Below, one piece after another: positions 51,466 to 61,424 of a DNA stretch of 64,000 nucleotides (position 1 is its first letter; each line of letters opens with the position of its first letter). The notes beneath the pieces were generated by a model. It did no database searches. It was given only the letters and a program-made list of their open reading frames with translations, and had not been told where the DNA came from. Location: positions 186,001 through 250,000 of the forward strand of contig OW569386.1 in the NCBI GenBank assembly GCA_937625935.1, written 5' to 3'. The translations under genes and the position numbers were made by a program. Origin of the DNA: Tetramitus jugosus. Its lineage: Eukaryota > Heterolobosea > Eutetramitea > Acrasida > Vahlkampfiidae.

Positions 51466-54400
51466 CTAATGAGATTTATAATCGGCATCAAAAGGAAGAA
51501 GAACAGCGGCAGTTCGCATGCGCTTACTCTTCACACGGTGCCAAGCTCGCACAAATCGAGCCCTGAATATATAACCAATCAGTCCAATGATGAGCAATAC
51601 AATGATATAGACTGTTAGTCCAGAACCATTGCTTTTCGCTTTCGGGAGCTCAGGCAGGCCTCCATAATGTACTTCTTTCTGTTCTTCAAGGATCAACGGA
51701 GGTTCTTGCTGTTTTTCTTGTTGCTGTTGTTGTTCTGGCACTTGCTGCTCTTGCTGTGGCTCTTGCACAGGCTGTTGCGGTACAGGATTTGGTTCTTGTG
51801 GCTCAATTTTTGGTGCGATCTGTGTTTGTGGACCTCGAACTTCCTTTGGCTGGTCGACAACTATCGGAATGTTTTGAGCTTCCAATTCTCTTAACAAGTT
51901 ATCCTCATTCAGTTTCATTTGAACCAAGAATGAAATAATACCGTTCGCTGGCACTGTGAAAGCGTGTTTGGCACCTGGAGTATTGAGTTGAGCTCCTTCA
52001 ATGGATAGAAGCTTTCGCTGACCTTGCACCATTCTTTCTTCTTTCTCCTTTAGTTTCTTAGCATTTGCTATGGCTTCATCTGACAAGAATACACCTTCTT
52101 CCTCAGTGTTTTGGTTCGCATCTTTGCTGCCACCTGCCACATTTGTTGTAAAAGAGAAGCTGATTTCCTTTCCTGCTTTGAACTTTGGTCTGAGATCATG
52201 GATAGTCTTCCGATTTGATGGAATATCATACACCAAATTCAGGGACTTACGTCTGATGTTCGAGATTGATAAATAGTTTGGTTTGAACAGGTTATCTAAA
52301 TCCACTGATATATCTTCCACAGGAGAGAAGTTTTGAATTCGTAATTGAATGTCTTCCGAAACGTAATCACGAGGTGACAGGGTCAAAATGTGCAAGTTGC
52401 TGTTCAGGTTCTCCGCTAGAGCATGAAACTCAGGTCTGTAATTCGCTGGACTATCTGTCACAAAAAGATTCAATGGTTGATTGATCATGTGCGAAATGGA
52501 GTGCATCCTAGAGACTGATTTTGCACTGAATCCCTTCTTAGTTTTCAACTTGAAGAAGAATGGCACGACCAAAGTATCTGAGTCATCGTTTGCTTGACTC
52601 ATACCTCGACCATCGTCCTTTGCTAAACGACGATGCACCATAATTTCCAATTCGTTGCCCCATGTAGTTACACCCATTGTGTGACCCGTCAAGACAACTA
52701 ATTGAGCATGATCGTACATGTAGATGGCACCGGCTTGTGTTGGGTAAAAATGTCCTGGAAGTGGCGCATCGGATTGCACAATTCGTCTCACTATATCCTT
52801 TCCGTCATACACCAACAGCTTTCCTGTCTTGTCTGATGCGACACCAAATCGAGTAGTCAACTCAGTGTTGCTAGGTAGAGTATGAATATCATAATTCATC
52901 TGGATGTAATCCGATGCGATATCACCATACTTGGAGGTAAGTGGCAACCGGATTGTCATCGTTAATCTTGCAGTTCCAATGATTGCTTGTTGGAACAAAG
53001 GACCACGGGTGATATGGATGTAGAATACTTTGTCATCGAGCAGAGACTGTGCTGCTCCTTCACTTCGGAAAATATAACTACCACTGCGTTGTGTGCGATA
53101 TTCCATGAATTGCTTCTTCACTCTGTGAATAGTACCGGCCACCTTCTCTTGAACAGAAGAAATGTAACCCGTCTTTGGATCCAAGTTTACGATATAGTGA
53201 TCATTTTCAATGGCAGGATTACCACCTTGTAAGTTTGTGAGATCACTTACTCTTATTGATTGAGGCACAAATACTGGTTTTTCATAGTCAGATTTCGATA
53301 GCTCAGTTGGTAGGAAGACAACATTTTCAGTTTGTTCATGTTCTTTCTTCTCGGTCGTTTCGTGAGATAATACTGTATACTTTTGGATTGCATAACCAGG
53401 AATAATCGCCAAGAAATAAATATCGTACCGACCAGTGTGCGCATAGTTGCCGTCAACAAATGTTAGTACGGGAACTGATTGCGAAGGAACAATTTCCCCC
53501 TTGGCATTCTTAACGGTTGCATATGGTCCATGACTGCGGATACGAATGATTCGAACACGGCGATCTGAATCACTATTGTGAACAATGAGGCCATATTCCT
53601 TGTTCTTTTCTAAGGTCATTTCGACTACTTCTTTCAATCCAGTACCACAATTTTCTGTACATAGAAGCGCATTGATCATTGTTTTCTGAATAGAGTTCGA
53701 CTTTGAAAGAACATTTGCCAATCGTTTCATATAATCATGGTACACTTCTTTCCTGCAAGTACCAGTGATACCATCATGATGCTGAATGAGAGCTACATTT
53801 TCTCTACTCGTCTGAATATCAGCAAAAATGTCAATCCATTCGGTTTCTCCGGCTGATGGCAACACATTCTCAGATAAACGAGTAAATAAAAGTGCATTCT
53901 CGGCGGCATTCAATGCACTCTCAGCATCTCTCGCACGCTTCTTCAAATTTGGCAAAGTGGCATAATAACCGGTCCAATATGAATCTTCATTGTCGGCATA
54001 AGGTACAAAATCTTGACGAACGACTGGTAGTTCAACATTATCTCGCCTCAAATCAGACAGCATTGCATCAAAATACTCTCCCACTGTTCCATAACGAATA
54101 GTGACCTCTCCCTTAAAATTCTCATTAATATACTCAATCACTTGATCCATATTCGTAAATTGCACATCTGCATTCTTAAACTTAAAGTCATCGCCAAACG
54201 GTATCATGATACGTTTTGTTCTATAGTGTGCTGATCTCCTCCTCACTTCATCTACAAACACCTTTGACCGACTCTCAACGTTTGATTTCGTAATACGCTG
54301 CACACCACTATTCTCAAAATCAAAGCCAAACACTGCACTGTAATGCGTGTGCAACACATGAGTAAAAATCTCTGTAGAGTTTGCATTGTTTGCCGATTTG

Positions 54401-55259
54401 AACCGCCACAAGAATTCCAACGCCTTTTCATTCTTCATCTGTGCCTTGATACGATGATGCACACGATTAATCACAATCGAATCCAATCCCATCTCTGCAT
54501 ACAATTGCGCCACTCGACCATCATGACCAAACGGATCAATCTGCCACGCGTGCTTTATACGAATACCGAATCGTTCCAACAAGTATTGATGACCAATCGT
54601 CATTTGATCAATGATGGATGTATAGCTCGGACATGCTTCATCATTCTGAACCCAACCACCACCCACCATCTCCAACCGATTCTCCCCAATCAAATCATGA
54701 ACAATTTGTTGCGTTTCAAAATTTTGAATTTCGAACCACTACCAATAACAAAAAAAATCAACATCGTTACCACCAACAGAGCTTTTTTTTTTCGACAGAT
54801 ATGAGAGAGAAACAACAACAAATGAATCATGTCAATTGTAGTACTACAAACCTCCTTAAAATACAAGGTATCTGCCCAAACAAACTTTCTGTGCTTATTA
54901 TTCTTGATGGCAGAGATAATGTTACTCAAGATTTGAAACACTTCTTGTTGATAGCCCCTCACTGATTTCAACCAACCCTATATACGTACGATTATCATCA
55001 TCATCATCATCAATTCTTCTTTTGTTAATATCACAAAGAATCATAATCAACTAAAAAAATAAACAAAGCTTTCAAAGGTAAAACGTACGGGATCAGTGTG
55101 CGAATGTGGAATAATATAGACATCGATTGGATTGCTTTGCTTTGCACTTGTAAAGACTGATGATGACGATGATGAAAAGTGAAAAATGACAATGATGGAT
55201 AACAACAGAGAGATGACCAACAATGATAGTGTTGGTTGTTTGGATGTTTGTCTGTTCAT
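51466..55259 (-). CDS. Alpha-mannosidase, GH38 family, two introns, C-terminal membrane anchor
   Basis: Exons 55259-55089, 54977-54852 and 54738-51466, all in phase 0; about 1,189 residues. Intron 1 (55088-54978) starts GTACGT and ends TATATAG; intron 2 (54851-54739) starts GTTTGT and ends TTGGTAG. Splicing rebuilds the catalytic HTDPGW, whose codons are split between exon 1 (IPHSHTDP) and exon 2 (GWLK). The zinc/nucleophile block is HAWQIDPFGHDG in exon 3, and QHHDGITGTCRKEV is also present. Residues 10-35 are a signal sequence (LSLLVISLLLSIIVIFHF). A second membrane helix near the C-terminus (TVYIIVLLIIGLIGYIF) predicts a type I protein of the secretory or lysosomal pathway. A Q/E/P-rich stalk precedes the anchor. 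Class (Golgi II versus lysosomal) is unresolved. Confidence 0.92.
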
Positions 55260-55381
55260 TATCGTCGTATGATCATCAATCGCTTGATTTTTTTTGTTGT
55301 TGTTTTTTTTCTGGCTTGATTTTCGATGGTGCGTGACAGTTTTGTGATGGTCATGCTGCGCGTGATGGGAGATAATTTGGG

Positions 55382-55406
55382 TGCACGAAGCGGGATTTGA
55401 ACCCTG
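55382..55406 (-). other. tRNA 3'-half-like sequence
   Basis: The minus strand reads CAGGGTTCAAATCCCGC followed by a TTCGTGCA tail, resembling a T-arm plus acceptor 3' strand. No D-arm or anticodon arm lies within 120 bp upstream, so this is at most a remnant. Confidence 0.25.
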
Positions 55407-55456
55407 AGCGAAATAAAAATTGAATACAAACAAGAAGGAAGTTTATGTCTTGTTGT

Positions 55457-56785
55457 TTACTTGGGTGTCGTGTCAAATTGTACACAAACACCAAAATGAT
55501 CACTGAGGTGAAGATATTCTTCCTTGGGTGGTTGGGGTTGGTTTCTTTGATTGGACTCGAGGAAAGAGTATCGTTGAGTTTGATTGCTTCTCGTTCGTGC
55601 ATTCTTGTCTGGCCACACTGGATCCATTGCAAATATGGTCATGTCTCTCGGATTCAATGCTTTTCCTCCAGTCCATCTGTAGATACGGTCGAGCCTCCAC
55701 CTGAATGGTTCTTGGTTCTGATCTACAGGCAAACTCATCATTTGCACAAGTGTGTTTAATGTGTTGTCCAGTGTGTATCCTGGATCGTTCGCACCCTTCA
55801 GTTCCACCCACAAATCAGTGAATTGACTTTTGCTGACGAATTCATCTTCGTTTTTAAACAAGAAGTTAAAATCACCCAGCATGAGATACTCATCAAATTC
55901 GTTCATTTTGTCGTTGAGATACTGTTCAAGTTCAATCAGTTGTTGTCTTCTTTGTTCTATGTTGTGCTGTGCATTACCAGCTTTCAGGTGAAGACCACAT
56001 AGACCTAGTCTCATGACCTTGTCATTGCCCAACGGAACTGCTATCTTGGCAAATAAACATGCCTTGTTCCTGGTCAATGGAACGAGTGACAGGTCTTCAT
56101 TGTATCCAAACTTGTATGTGTATTCGTCAAGGGACTCAATGGGAAACTTCGATAGAATAATGGTTCCATAGGGTACAACTGTTGAATAAGCAGTATTCAC
56201 AGTGTTATTGGCATCTCCCACTCTAAAGCTGGAACGACAAACTTCACTCAAGTAATAAGTGTTCATGATGAACTCATTCATGATTAATCGACTCAAATAA
56301 GTCGGAGTGACCTCGTTCAACACCAAGATGTCAAAGTTCATCTGTTCAAACATTTCAAACTGTTTCTCATATCTCACATGATTGTGCAACAATTCTGGTG
56401 TGTAATTGTCAAACAAGATGTTGAACGTGGCAACACGCAACTTTCCATTGTTCACATCACTTACAATATTTTTTGTAAGTGGTTTTCGTTTTGACGGAGT
56501 ATCAACAACGCAAGTATATTTCTCTTGATCGAAACGAAACACTGGCAGTTTGATACTTTGACCTGGCTTAGGCTTCAGAGTGCTTCCTTCACCCCTGTTT
56601 TGCAATGATTTTTCCGTGGTACTGCTGAGAGCAACCGAGGTTTCATTTGTGGATAGCTGTGATATTACACCAGGAGTGAGAGAGGTGGGATTGAGGTGAT
56701 CACAGATGACCGAGAGACGTTTTTTCATTGAAATGATTGTTTTGTTCAGCTTTCTTCCAGTTCGCAAGAAGGTGAACTTGAGCAA
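55457..56785 (-). CDS. Endonuclease/exonuclease/phosphatase family protein, TDP2-like
   Basis: Mg-dependent phosphodiesterase fold. 442 residues; the first 110 are basic and Ser/Thr-rich. The EEP core starts LRVATFNILFDN, then ILVLNEVTPTYLS (metal-binding Glu), GLHLKAGN, YLMLGDFNFLF (Asp and Asn) and the C-terminal LSDHFGVCVQFD (Asp-His pair). All catalytic positions look intact. The arrangement fits TDP2-type tyrosyl-DNA phosphodiesterases, although other EEP enzymes are possible. A Met 20 residues in (MKKRLSVICDH) is an alternative start. The C-terminal 60 codons are almost identical to those of the second copy at the right edge of the window. Confidence 0.78.
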   Translation of the reverse strand: MLKFTFLRTGRKLNKTIISMKKRLSVICDHLNPTSLTPGVISQLSTNETSVALSSTTEKSLQNRGEGSTLKPKPGQSIKLPVFRFDQEKYTCVVDTPSKRKPLTKNIVSDVNNGKLRVATFNILFDNYTPELLHNHVRYEKQFEMFEQMNFDILVLNEVTPTYLSRLIMNEFIMNTYYLSEVCRSSFRVGDANNTVNTAYSTVVPYGTIILSKFPIESLDEYTYKFGYNEDLSLVPLTRNKACLFAKIAVPLGNDKVMRLGLCGLHLKAGNAQHNIEQRRQQLIELEQYLNDKMNEFDEYLMLGDFNFLFKNEDEFVSKSQFTDLWVELKGANDPGYTLDNTLNTLVQMMSLPVDQNQEPFRWRLDRIYRWTGGKALNPRDMTIFAMDPVWPDKNARTRSNQTQRYSFLESNQRNQPQPPKEEYLHLSDHFGVCVQFDTTPK

Positions 56786-57015
56786 GTGCGAATGTGCGAA
56801 TGTGATCTACCGATTTAAAACAAAAGCACAAGTACCCGAAAGGAAAAGGAAAGAGGCGTACTGATATAGATTTATCGAAAGTTACATTGTATATCCTTTA
56901 ACCTATTTCGCTTATGTATTTTCGAATTTTCCTTTCTTCTTTCTTGACCTACAGAGCTGATCACGCAGTCTAACAAAACAGTCCTGCTGGGTAAATTCTC
57001 AGGCAGAACACGATT

Positions 57016-57468
57016 TTAATTCGGACAAACGTATGTATAGTAGATCCAACTATTCACAAGGACCAACATTGCTGTGCAACAACGTCTCCAGGAAACATTC
57101 CTATGTAAGGACTTTTCATTGACCATGTTCATGTTGAAAGCATCAACATGACCCATCCCATTCTTTGTGTAATCATCTGTAATTAATGGAACATTCATAT
57201 CTGAACGCTGACTCCCTGTAAATTCGAATGTTATAGTAATTCTTCTACCAGGATTGAGATCAACAGACCCCCTATGAATAAATATTTGAATAAATTTCTC
57301 AGATCCCCTCCCTAGGGGCCTGATAAATATCTGGACGCTTCCACTAGTGATACCAAAACCTCTCAGTACTACATCCATAATCAACTTGTCACCTCCATAA
57401 TAATTGTTCCAATAACAACGAAACTGTCCAGAACCCTGAGGGAGGGTATCGAGTGCCGAATTGCCCAA
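57016..57468 (-). repeat. Dispersed repeat family member with a 150-codon frame
   Basis: The frame includes FRCYWNNYYGGDKLIMDVVL, SGSVQIFIRPLGRGSEKFIQ and GRRITITFEFTGS; no family was recognised. Recognisable but broken copies of the same sequence lie at about 43985-44150 (same orientation) and 60630-60725 (opposite orientation). The three copies share the stretch coding GSVQIFI...FIQIFIHRGS...ITITFEFTGS. This is the only one with an open frame, so it may be a real gene of a multicopy family or the best-preserved copy of an element. Confidence 0.5.
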
Positions 57469-57559
57469 CTTTCTCAGAATTTCATCTTCTTCTTTGGCTT
57501 TTTTAATACAACAAATGGTGCGTGAGCACCACGTTGCGGAACTTTTATTTTTCTTTTTT

Positions 57560-58180
57560 GAGAGCAGGCTTGGCTGCTCTCAATTTTCTAACATGATGTG
57601 GTGCTTGCCCAGTGGAGTGGCAGGCCTACGCAACATGATTCATTCTCTTCTTGGATTGTTGTTTTGATCCCTTCTTCAGGGATTCGTTGCGCGGGCCTCC
57701 ACTACCGTCTGGAGCACCACTGGTGAGGTCAGATGGATCCGTAGTCCTAGCCAGTTGGTAGGACCTACGGAGAGTACCTCACTTGATACTGGCCAACCTG
57801 GCCGGGATCTTATTACCAGCAGTGTCACCAACCGTGACACGTGCTGATCGCTTCTTGTTTTCCTTGAGTTGGGGACTCTGTAACTCGCAGTCGGGGTACA
57901 GAGATCCAACTCAACTGGATCTTCTTGGGTGGTTGTGCTTCTTGCACGGTCCAGCATGATTGCTCGGGCAGCAATCTCCTTCTTGGCTTTCTTGAACACC
58001 TCGGAGGTGTTCAATACTAGCTCGAGGATTGCTCTGTTACGAGCATCCTCATCCATGGTGTTGTTGGTTGGCTCTTGGGTGACCGTAGTTGGAGTGCGTC
58101 CTTGGAGACGGGGACACGAAGGGAATCCGGTTGACGGAAGCCATTTCTTTTAACACACTGACTTGGTGGCGCAGGTATGA
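57560..58180 (-). pseudogene. Truncated tandem copy of the 58259-59212 frame
   Basis: Near-identical to 58190-58880, shifted by about 633 bp. Compared with that copy, one base is missing in the GTCGGGG-TACAG stretch near 57896, which shifts the frame. A block of about 85 bp is also deleted near 58098, where GTAGTTGGAGTG jumps straight to CGTCCTTGGAGACG. The similarity ends at GTGGCGCAGG (about 58175). The decay shows it is not functional. Confidence 0.8.
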
Positions 58181-58258
58181 GAGCAGGCGTGTCTAACAGA
58201 GCAGGCACGTTCTCAATTGTCTAACATGGTGTGGTGCTTGCCCAGTGGAGTGGCAGGC

Positions 58259-59212
58259 CTACGCAACAGGATTCATTCTCTTCCTGGAATGTTGTTTTGC
58301 TCCCTTCTTCAGGGATTCGTTGCGCGGGCCTCCACTACCGTCTGGAGCACCACTGGTGAGGTCAGATGGCTCCGTAGTCCTAGCCAGTTGGTAGGACCTA
58401 CGGAGAGCACCTGACTTGATGCTGGCCAACCTGGCCGGGATCTTGTTGCCAGCAGTGTCACCAACGGTGACACGTGCTGATCGCTTCTTGTTTTCGTTGA
58501 GTTGGGGACTCTGTAACTCACAGTCGGGGTTACAGAGATCCAACTCAACTGGATCTTCTTGGGTGGTTGTGCTTCTTGCACGGTCCACCATGATTGCTCG
58601 GGCAGCAATCTCTTTCTTGGCTTTCTTGAAAACCTCGGAGGTGTTCAATACTAACTCGAGGATTGCTCTGTTACGAGCATCCTCATCCGTGGTGTTGTTG
58701 GTTGGCTTTTGGGTGACCGTAGTTGGAGTGGCGGGGCGGGACTCCGGCATGATCGACTCCCAGTCATCGGTCGTAGACGGAGTCGAAGGTTCGAATTCGG
58801 AGATTCGGTCCGGCGTCCTTGGAGACGGGGACGCGAAGGGAATCCGGTTGTCGGAAGCCATCTCTTTTAACACACTGACTTGGTGGCGCAGGTCGTCCAC
58901 CACAGCCAGGAGCTCTTGATACATCTTGGTCAGCCTCTTGCTGACAGCCTTGACAGGGTCACGTGGGCGTGGAAGGAAGCGCTTTGCTTCCACCTCCACT
59001 GGCATGGCTTGAACGTTCCGAAGCAAAGCTTCGGCATACGTTTCAGACTCCATCACAACAAAGGCAGTGTTGTGCTTCTTGAGCACATTCTTGACCTTTG
59101 TTGTGCCGAGCATGGCCTTGATGTCGTCCTCCGTCTTCCCTTTGACGCCGTGGAGGACGACCTTCTTGGCACAATCAACGTTGTGCTTGAGTGCTGCCTT
59201 GCAGCCACTCAT
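58259..59212 (-). CDS. ORF1-like protein with RRM-like N-terminus (mobile-element or multicopy)
   Basis: Intact frame of about 317 residues from MSGCKAALKHNVDCAKKVVL. The first 95 residues have an RNA-binding-like alternation of strands and helices (VVLHGVKGKTEDDIKAMLG, NTAFVVMESETYAEALLRN). A coiled-coil region follows (SKRLTKMYQELLAVVDDLRH), then a Thr/Pro/Asp-rich linker and a basic C-terminus (RKRMNPVA). GC content is clearly higher than in neighbouring genes. With a second, related frame immediately upstream and a tandem copy downstream, it resembles an ORF1 protein of a non-LTR element or a gag-like protein. No reverse transcriptase was found next to it. Confidence 0.55.
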   Translation of the reverse strand: MSGCKAALKHNVDCAKKVVLHGVKGKTEDDIKAMLGTTKVKNVLKKHNTAFVVMESETYAEALLRNVQAMPVEVEAKRFLPRPRDPVKAVSKRLTKMYQELLAVVDDLRHQVSVLKEMASDNRIPFASPSPRTPDRISEFEPSTPSTTDDWESIMPESRPATPTTVTQKPTNNTTDEDARNRAILELVLNTSEVFKKAKKEIAARAIMVDRARSTTTQEDPVELDLCNPDCELQSPQLNENKKRSARVTVGDTAGNKIPARLASIKSGALRRSYQLARTTEPSDLTSGAPDGSGGPRNESLKKGAKQHSRKRMNPVA

Positions 59213-59504
59213 CTTCTTGTTGCGGTTTGAAGAATTCAACAAATGGGTAAATGTTGTCATCAACAACAGTTACCCACGCAACAAACCTCTTGGGGCCCTT
59301 CTTGATGACTTGGACCCTGGTGAGCAAGTCACCAAAATCCAAGCCAATCTTCTTGGCCAAGGCAGCTTTTGGAGAGTCATCGCACTTTCCAGTGATGATG
59401 ACCTCCTTGCTGCTTGGAGCAGTTCCTCTTGGTGCTGTGGTCCACACAGCATAGCGTGGATTCTCATACTCACGAACAACAGGGGTGTGTGTTCGTTTTT
59501 TCAT
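59175..59504 (-). CDS. Small basic protein upstream of, and overlapping, the ORF1-like frame
   Basis: 109 residues from MKKRTHTPVVREYENPRYAV. A compact alpha/beta unit (SKEVIITGKCDDSPKAALAK, DLLTRVQVIKKGPKRFVAWV, VVDDNIYPFVEFF) resembles the RRM-like part of the next frame. The end overlaps the start of the 58259-59212 frame in another phase, as in elements that use frameshifting or reinitiation. Domestication cannot be excluded. Confidence 0.45.
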   Translation of the reverse strand: MKKRTHTPVVREYENPRYAVWTTAPRGTAPSSKEVIITGKCDDSPKAALAKKIGLDFGDLLTRVQVIKKGPKRFVAWVTVVDDNIYPFVEFFKPQQEDEWLQGSTQAQR

Positions 59505-59890
59505 CGGCGTTTTTCCATCACGACAAAGGCAGTGTTCCTGCAATGTTGTTTTGTTCCCTTATGTTATGTTATGTTCGATCCCTGCAACGACCATCCTTTT
59601 TCTTTCTTTTTTGCTTTTTGTGGTTGGAGGGTCGATAAACTCTGCCTAAGAAAGAGTGTAATCTTTGTGGTGTACCTGTTAATCAACTCTACGGTCACTG
59701 AGGATTGTGAGGATCGTGCAAAGAACATCAAACAATGCATGACTACACTTCAGTTCCGCTTCAAATTCTGGAATTGCCGATACAGATTCTTCGCAAATAT
59801 ACGGATACAATGCGACGTTAGTATGTATGTCATATGTATGAATGGATGTGCTGGCCGAATTGAAAAGGAAAAACATTATGTATACCCTGA

Positions 59891-60121
59891 ATCACATATT
59901 ACTTCGAGATTCAGATTGACAATATCGTAAGATTCCAAAGCTCAATTCAAAGAGCCGTTGGTGACAATGATTTACAGAATGTCTTAACCAAAATTTCAAT
60001 CACTGACCAGCAGTCGTACGAGCAGAAGTATAAAGAGCTGGAACGCCCAAAAAACAGACTTGAACAATCCATTGTTATGAGCGCACCGTTTCCTAACAAC
60101 ATAATAAAGAAAAGAGGTTAG
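59891..60121 (+). pseudogene. Coding fragment with helical, charged composition
   Basis: The frame is open between stops for 76 codons with no ATG at its start: IVRFQSSIQRAVGDNDLQNV, then SYEQKYKELERPKNRLEQS and a stop at 60119-60121. It looks like a 5'-truncated exon. No partner exon was identified. Confidence 0.35.
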
Positions 60122-60161
60122 ATACTTCGATCGTTGTCTTACAATAAAACGAAATTTTAAG

Positions 60162-60940
60162 ATGTCCACAACTTCAAGATTTAAACCAAAAACAAAAATT
60201 TTGAGGAGTTCAAAAACACAAACCTCTCACAAGAAAAATAATAAATCACAATTACCATTAACATCATTAACAACAATATCTTTGGCCTCAATCAACAACT
60301 CTTATAAAATCTGCGAAATACCTTCAACTTTTTCCGGTGGCCAATGCAACAGCTTTGTTTTTTATCATCAGTACAACTTCATCACGTGGAGTGTTGATAG
60401 TGACAGACCAAAAATTGTTTTCCCAGAAGTACATGGTTTGTTGTCCAGAGATGTTGTTTGCTATTCTTATTTTTTGTTTTTTTGTGTAGAAAAAACCTAC
60501 GAATCAGCGACTTGGGAGTTTTACACCAAGAAGTTGTTGTATTTGTACAAATTTATCTGGTTTGGAAAAAGAAGAACCTACGATGACCAACTCCGAAGGC
60601 ATTTTTGGTCCTGTCTATTCTACAAATGGTCAAATCTACGATGGGAGCGTCCACATATTATTTCTTACGCCCCCTAGGGAGGAAATATGAGAAATTTATT
60701 CAAATATTTATTCATGGGTCCTGACTCTCTTCATGAGTTGTTTCAAAATGTCAGTGGCTCTCTGAAACAAGCTCGTTAGGAGCTTCACAGGATCTTGGCT
60801 TCTTTGTATATATGGGATTATCTCTGCTGAAATTTGTTTATGCCTTGAGCATAAGACCGAGAAGTCATGTTACAAAGGCATTAGACCTCAACAATAAAGC
60901 AAGAAGAACCTTCAAGATCACATCCAAAATGTGAAGTGAA
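60162..60940 (+). pseudogene. Relic region: Ser/Thr/Lys-rich frame and dispersed-repeat copy
   Basis: A 171-codon frame (60162-60677) starts MSTTSRFKPKTKILRSSKTQ; in its middle FSGGQCNSFVFYHQYNFITW looks ordered, and the later part is Phe/Tyr/Trp-rich as in an out-of-frame read. From about 60590 another frame gives EGIFGPVYSTNGQIYDGSVH and then, past a stop, EKFIQIFIHGS, which is the repeat family seen at 57016. Further on, SLGASQDLGFFVYMGLSLLK followed by FVYALSIRPRSHVTKALDLN (about 60767-60934) is another open fragment. The region is multiply broken. Confidence 0.4.
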
Positions 60941-61308
60941 AAGGATATCTGAAAAGATATGGTCACGGTGGTGCCTCTTCGATAAATGAAATTGTCAGCT
61001 GGTGAGAGATGAATTTACCAACATACTGCCACGCTTCATTCTGACAATCTTGGTCTAAGTCAATATTTAAACTTGACATATTCAACTCTAGAGTTTTGAG
61101 ACCTCTTATGTATCAAGTTTTAATTTAATTTAATCAGGATTCATCAAAGGTTCAACCTTGAACTTGTTATTTCCAAACTTTCTGAGTAATACCAATTGAT
61201 CGTAGTTAAATTCTCCGATCGCAAATTTATGTTTTATTGCTTGCCACAAAATTTTGAATTTTTGTTTCATATTGTTTCCTTTGATCAGGAGTACAAAATG
61301 GAAAAGAT

Positions 61309-61379
61309 CTCGAGCACCGGGAATCGAACCCGGGTCGCCAGAGTGACAGTCTGGAATGCTACCCCTATACCATGCCCGA
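61309..61379 (-). tRNA. trnD-GUC: tRNA-Asp (GTC)
   Basis: 71 nt on the minus strand. The acceptor stem TCGGGCA pairs with TGCTCGA (one G-T), followed by discriminator G; CCA is not encoded. The D-arm is GTAT-AGGGGTA-GCAT. The anticodon arm is CCAGA CTGTCAC TCTGG with anticodon GTC. The T-arm is CCGGG TTCGATT CCCGG. No intron. G73 agrees with tRNA-Asp identity. Internal A and B boxes (the latter GGTTCGATTCC) are intact. It lies next to a degenerate non-LTR element. Confidence 0.93.
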
Positions 61380-61424
61380 TCGTTGTTTTCATAATTAATT
61401 TCTCAATTGCATGTGATCGTGGCC

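Noticed and set aside
53892-54804. Plus-strand frames opposite the GH38 gene
   Set aside because: They are antisense shadows of exon 3 and have no family features.
55382-55406. Possible tRNA gene on the minus strand
   Set aside because: Only a T-arm-like and acceptor-like 3' half is present; no D-arm or anticodon arm lies nearby.
57461-57667. Plus-strand frame of 68 codons
   Set aside because: It lies across the start of the decayed tandem copy and has no homologous features.
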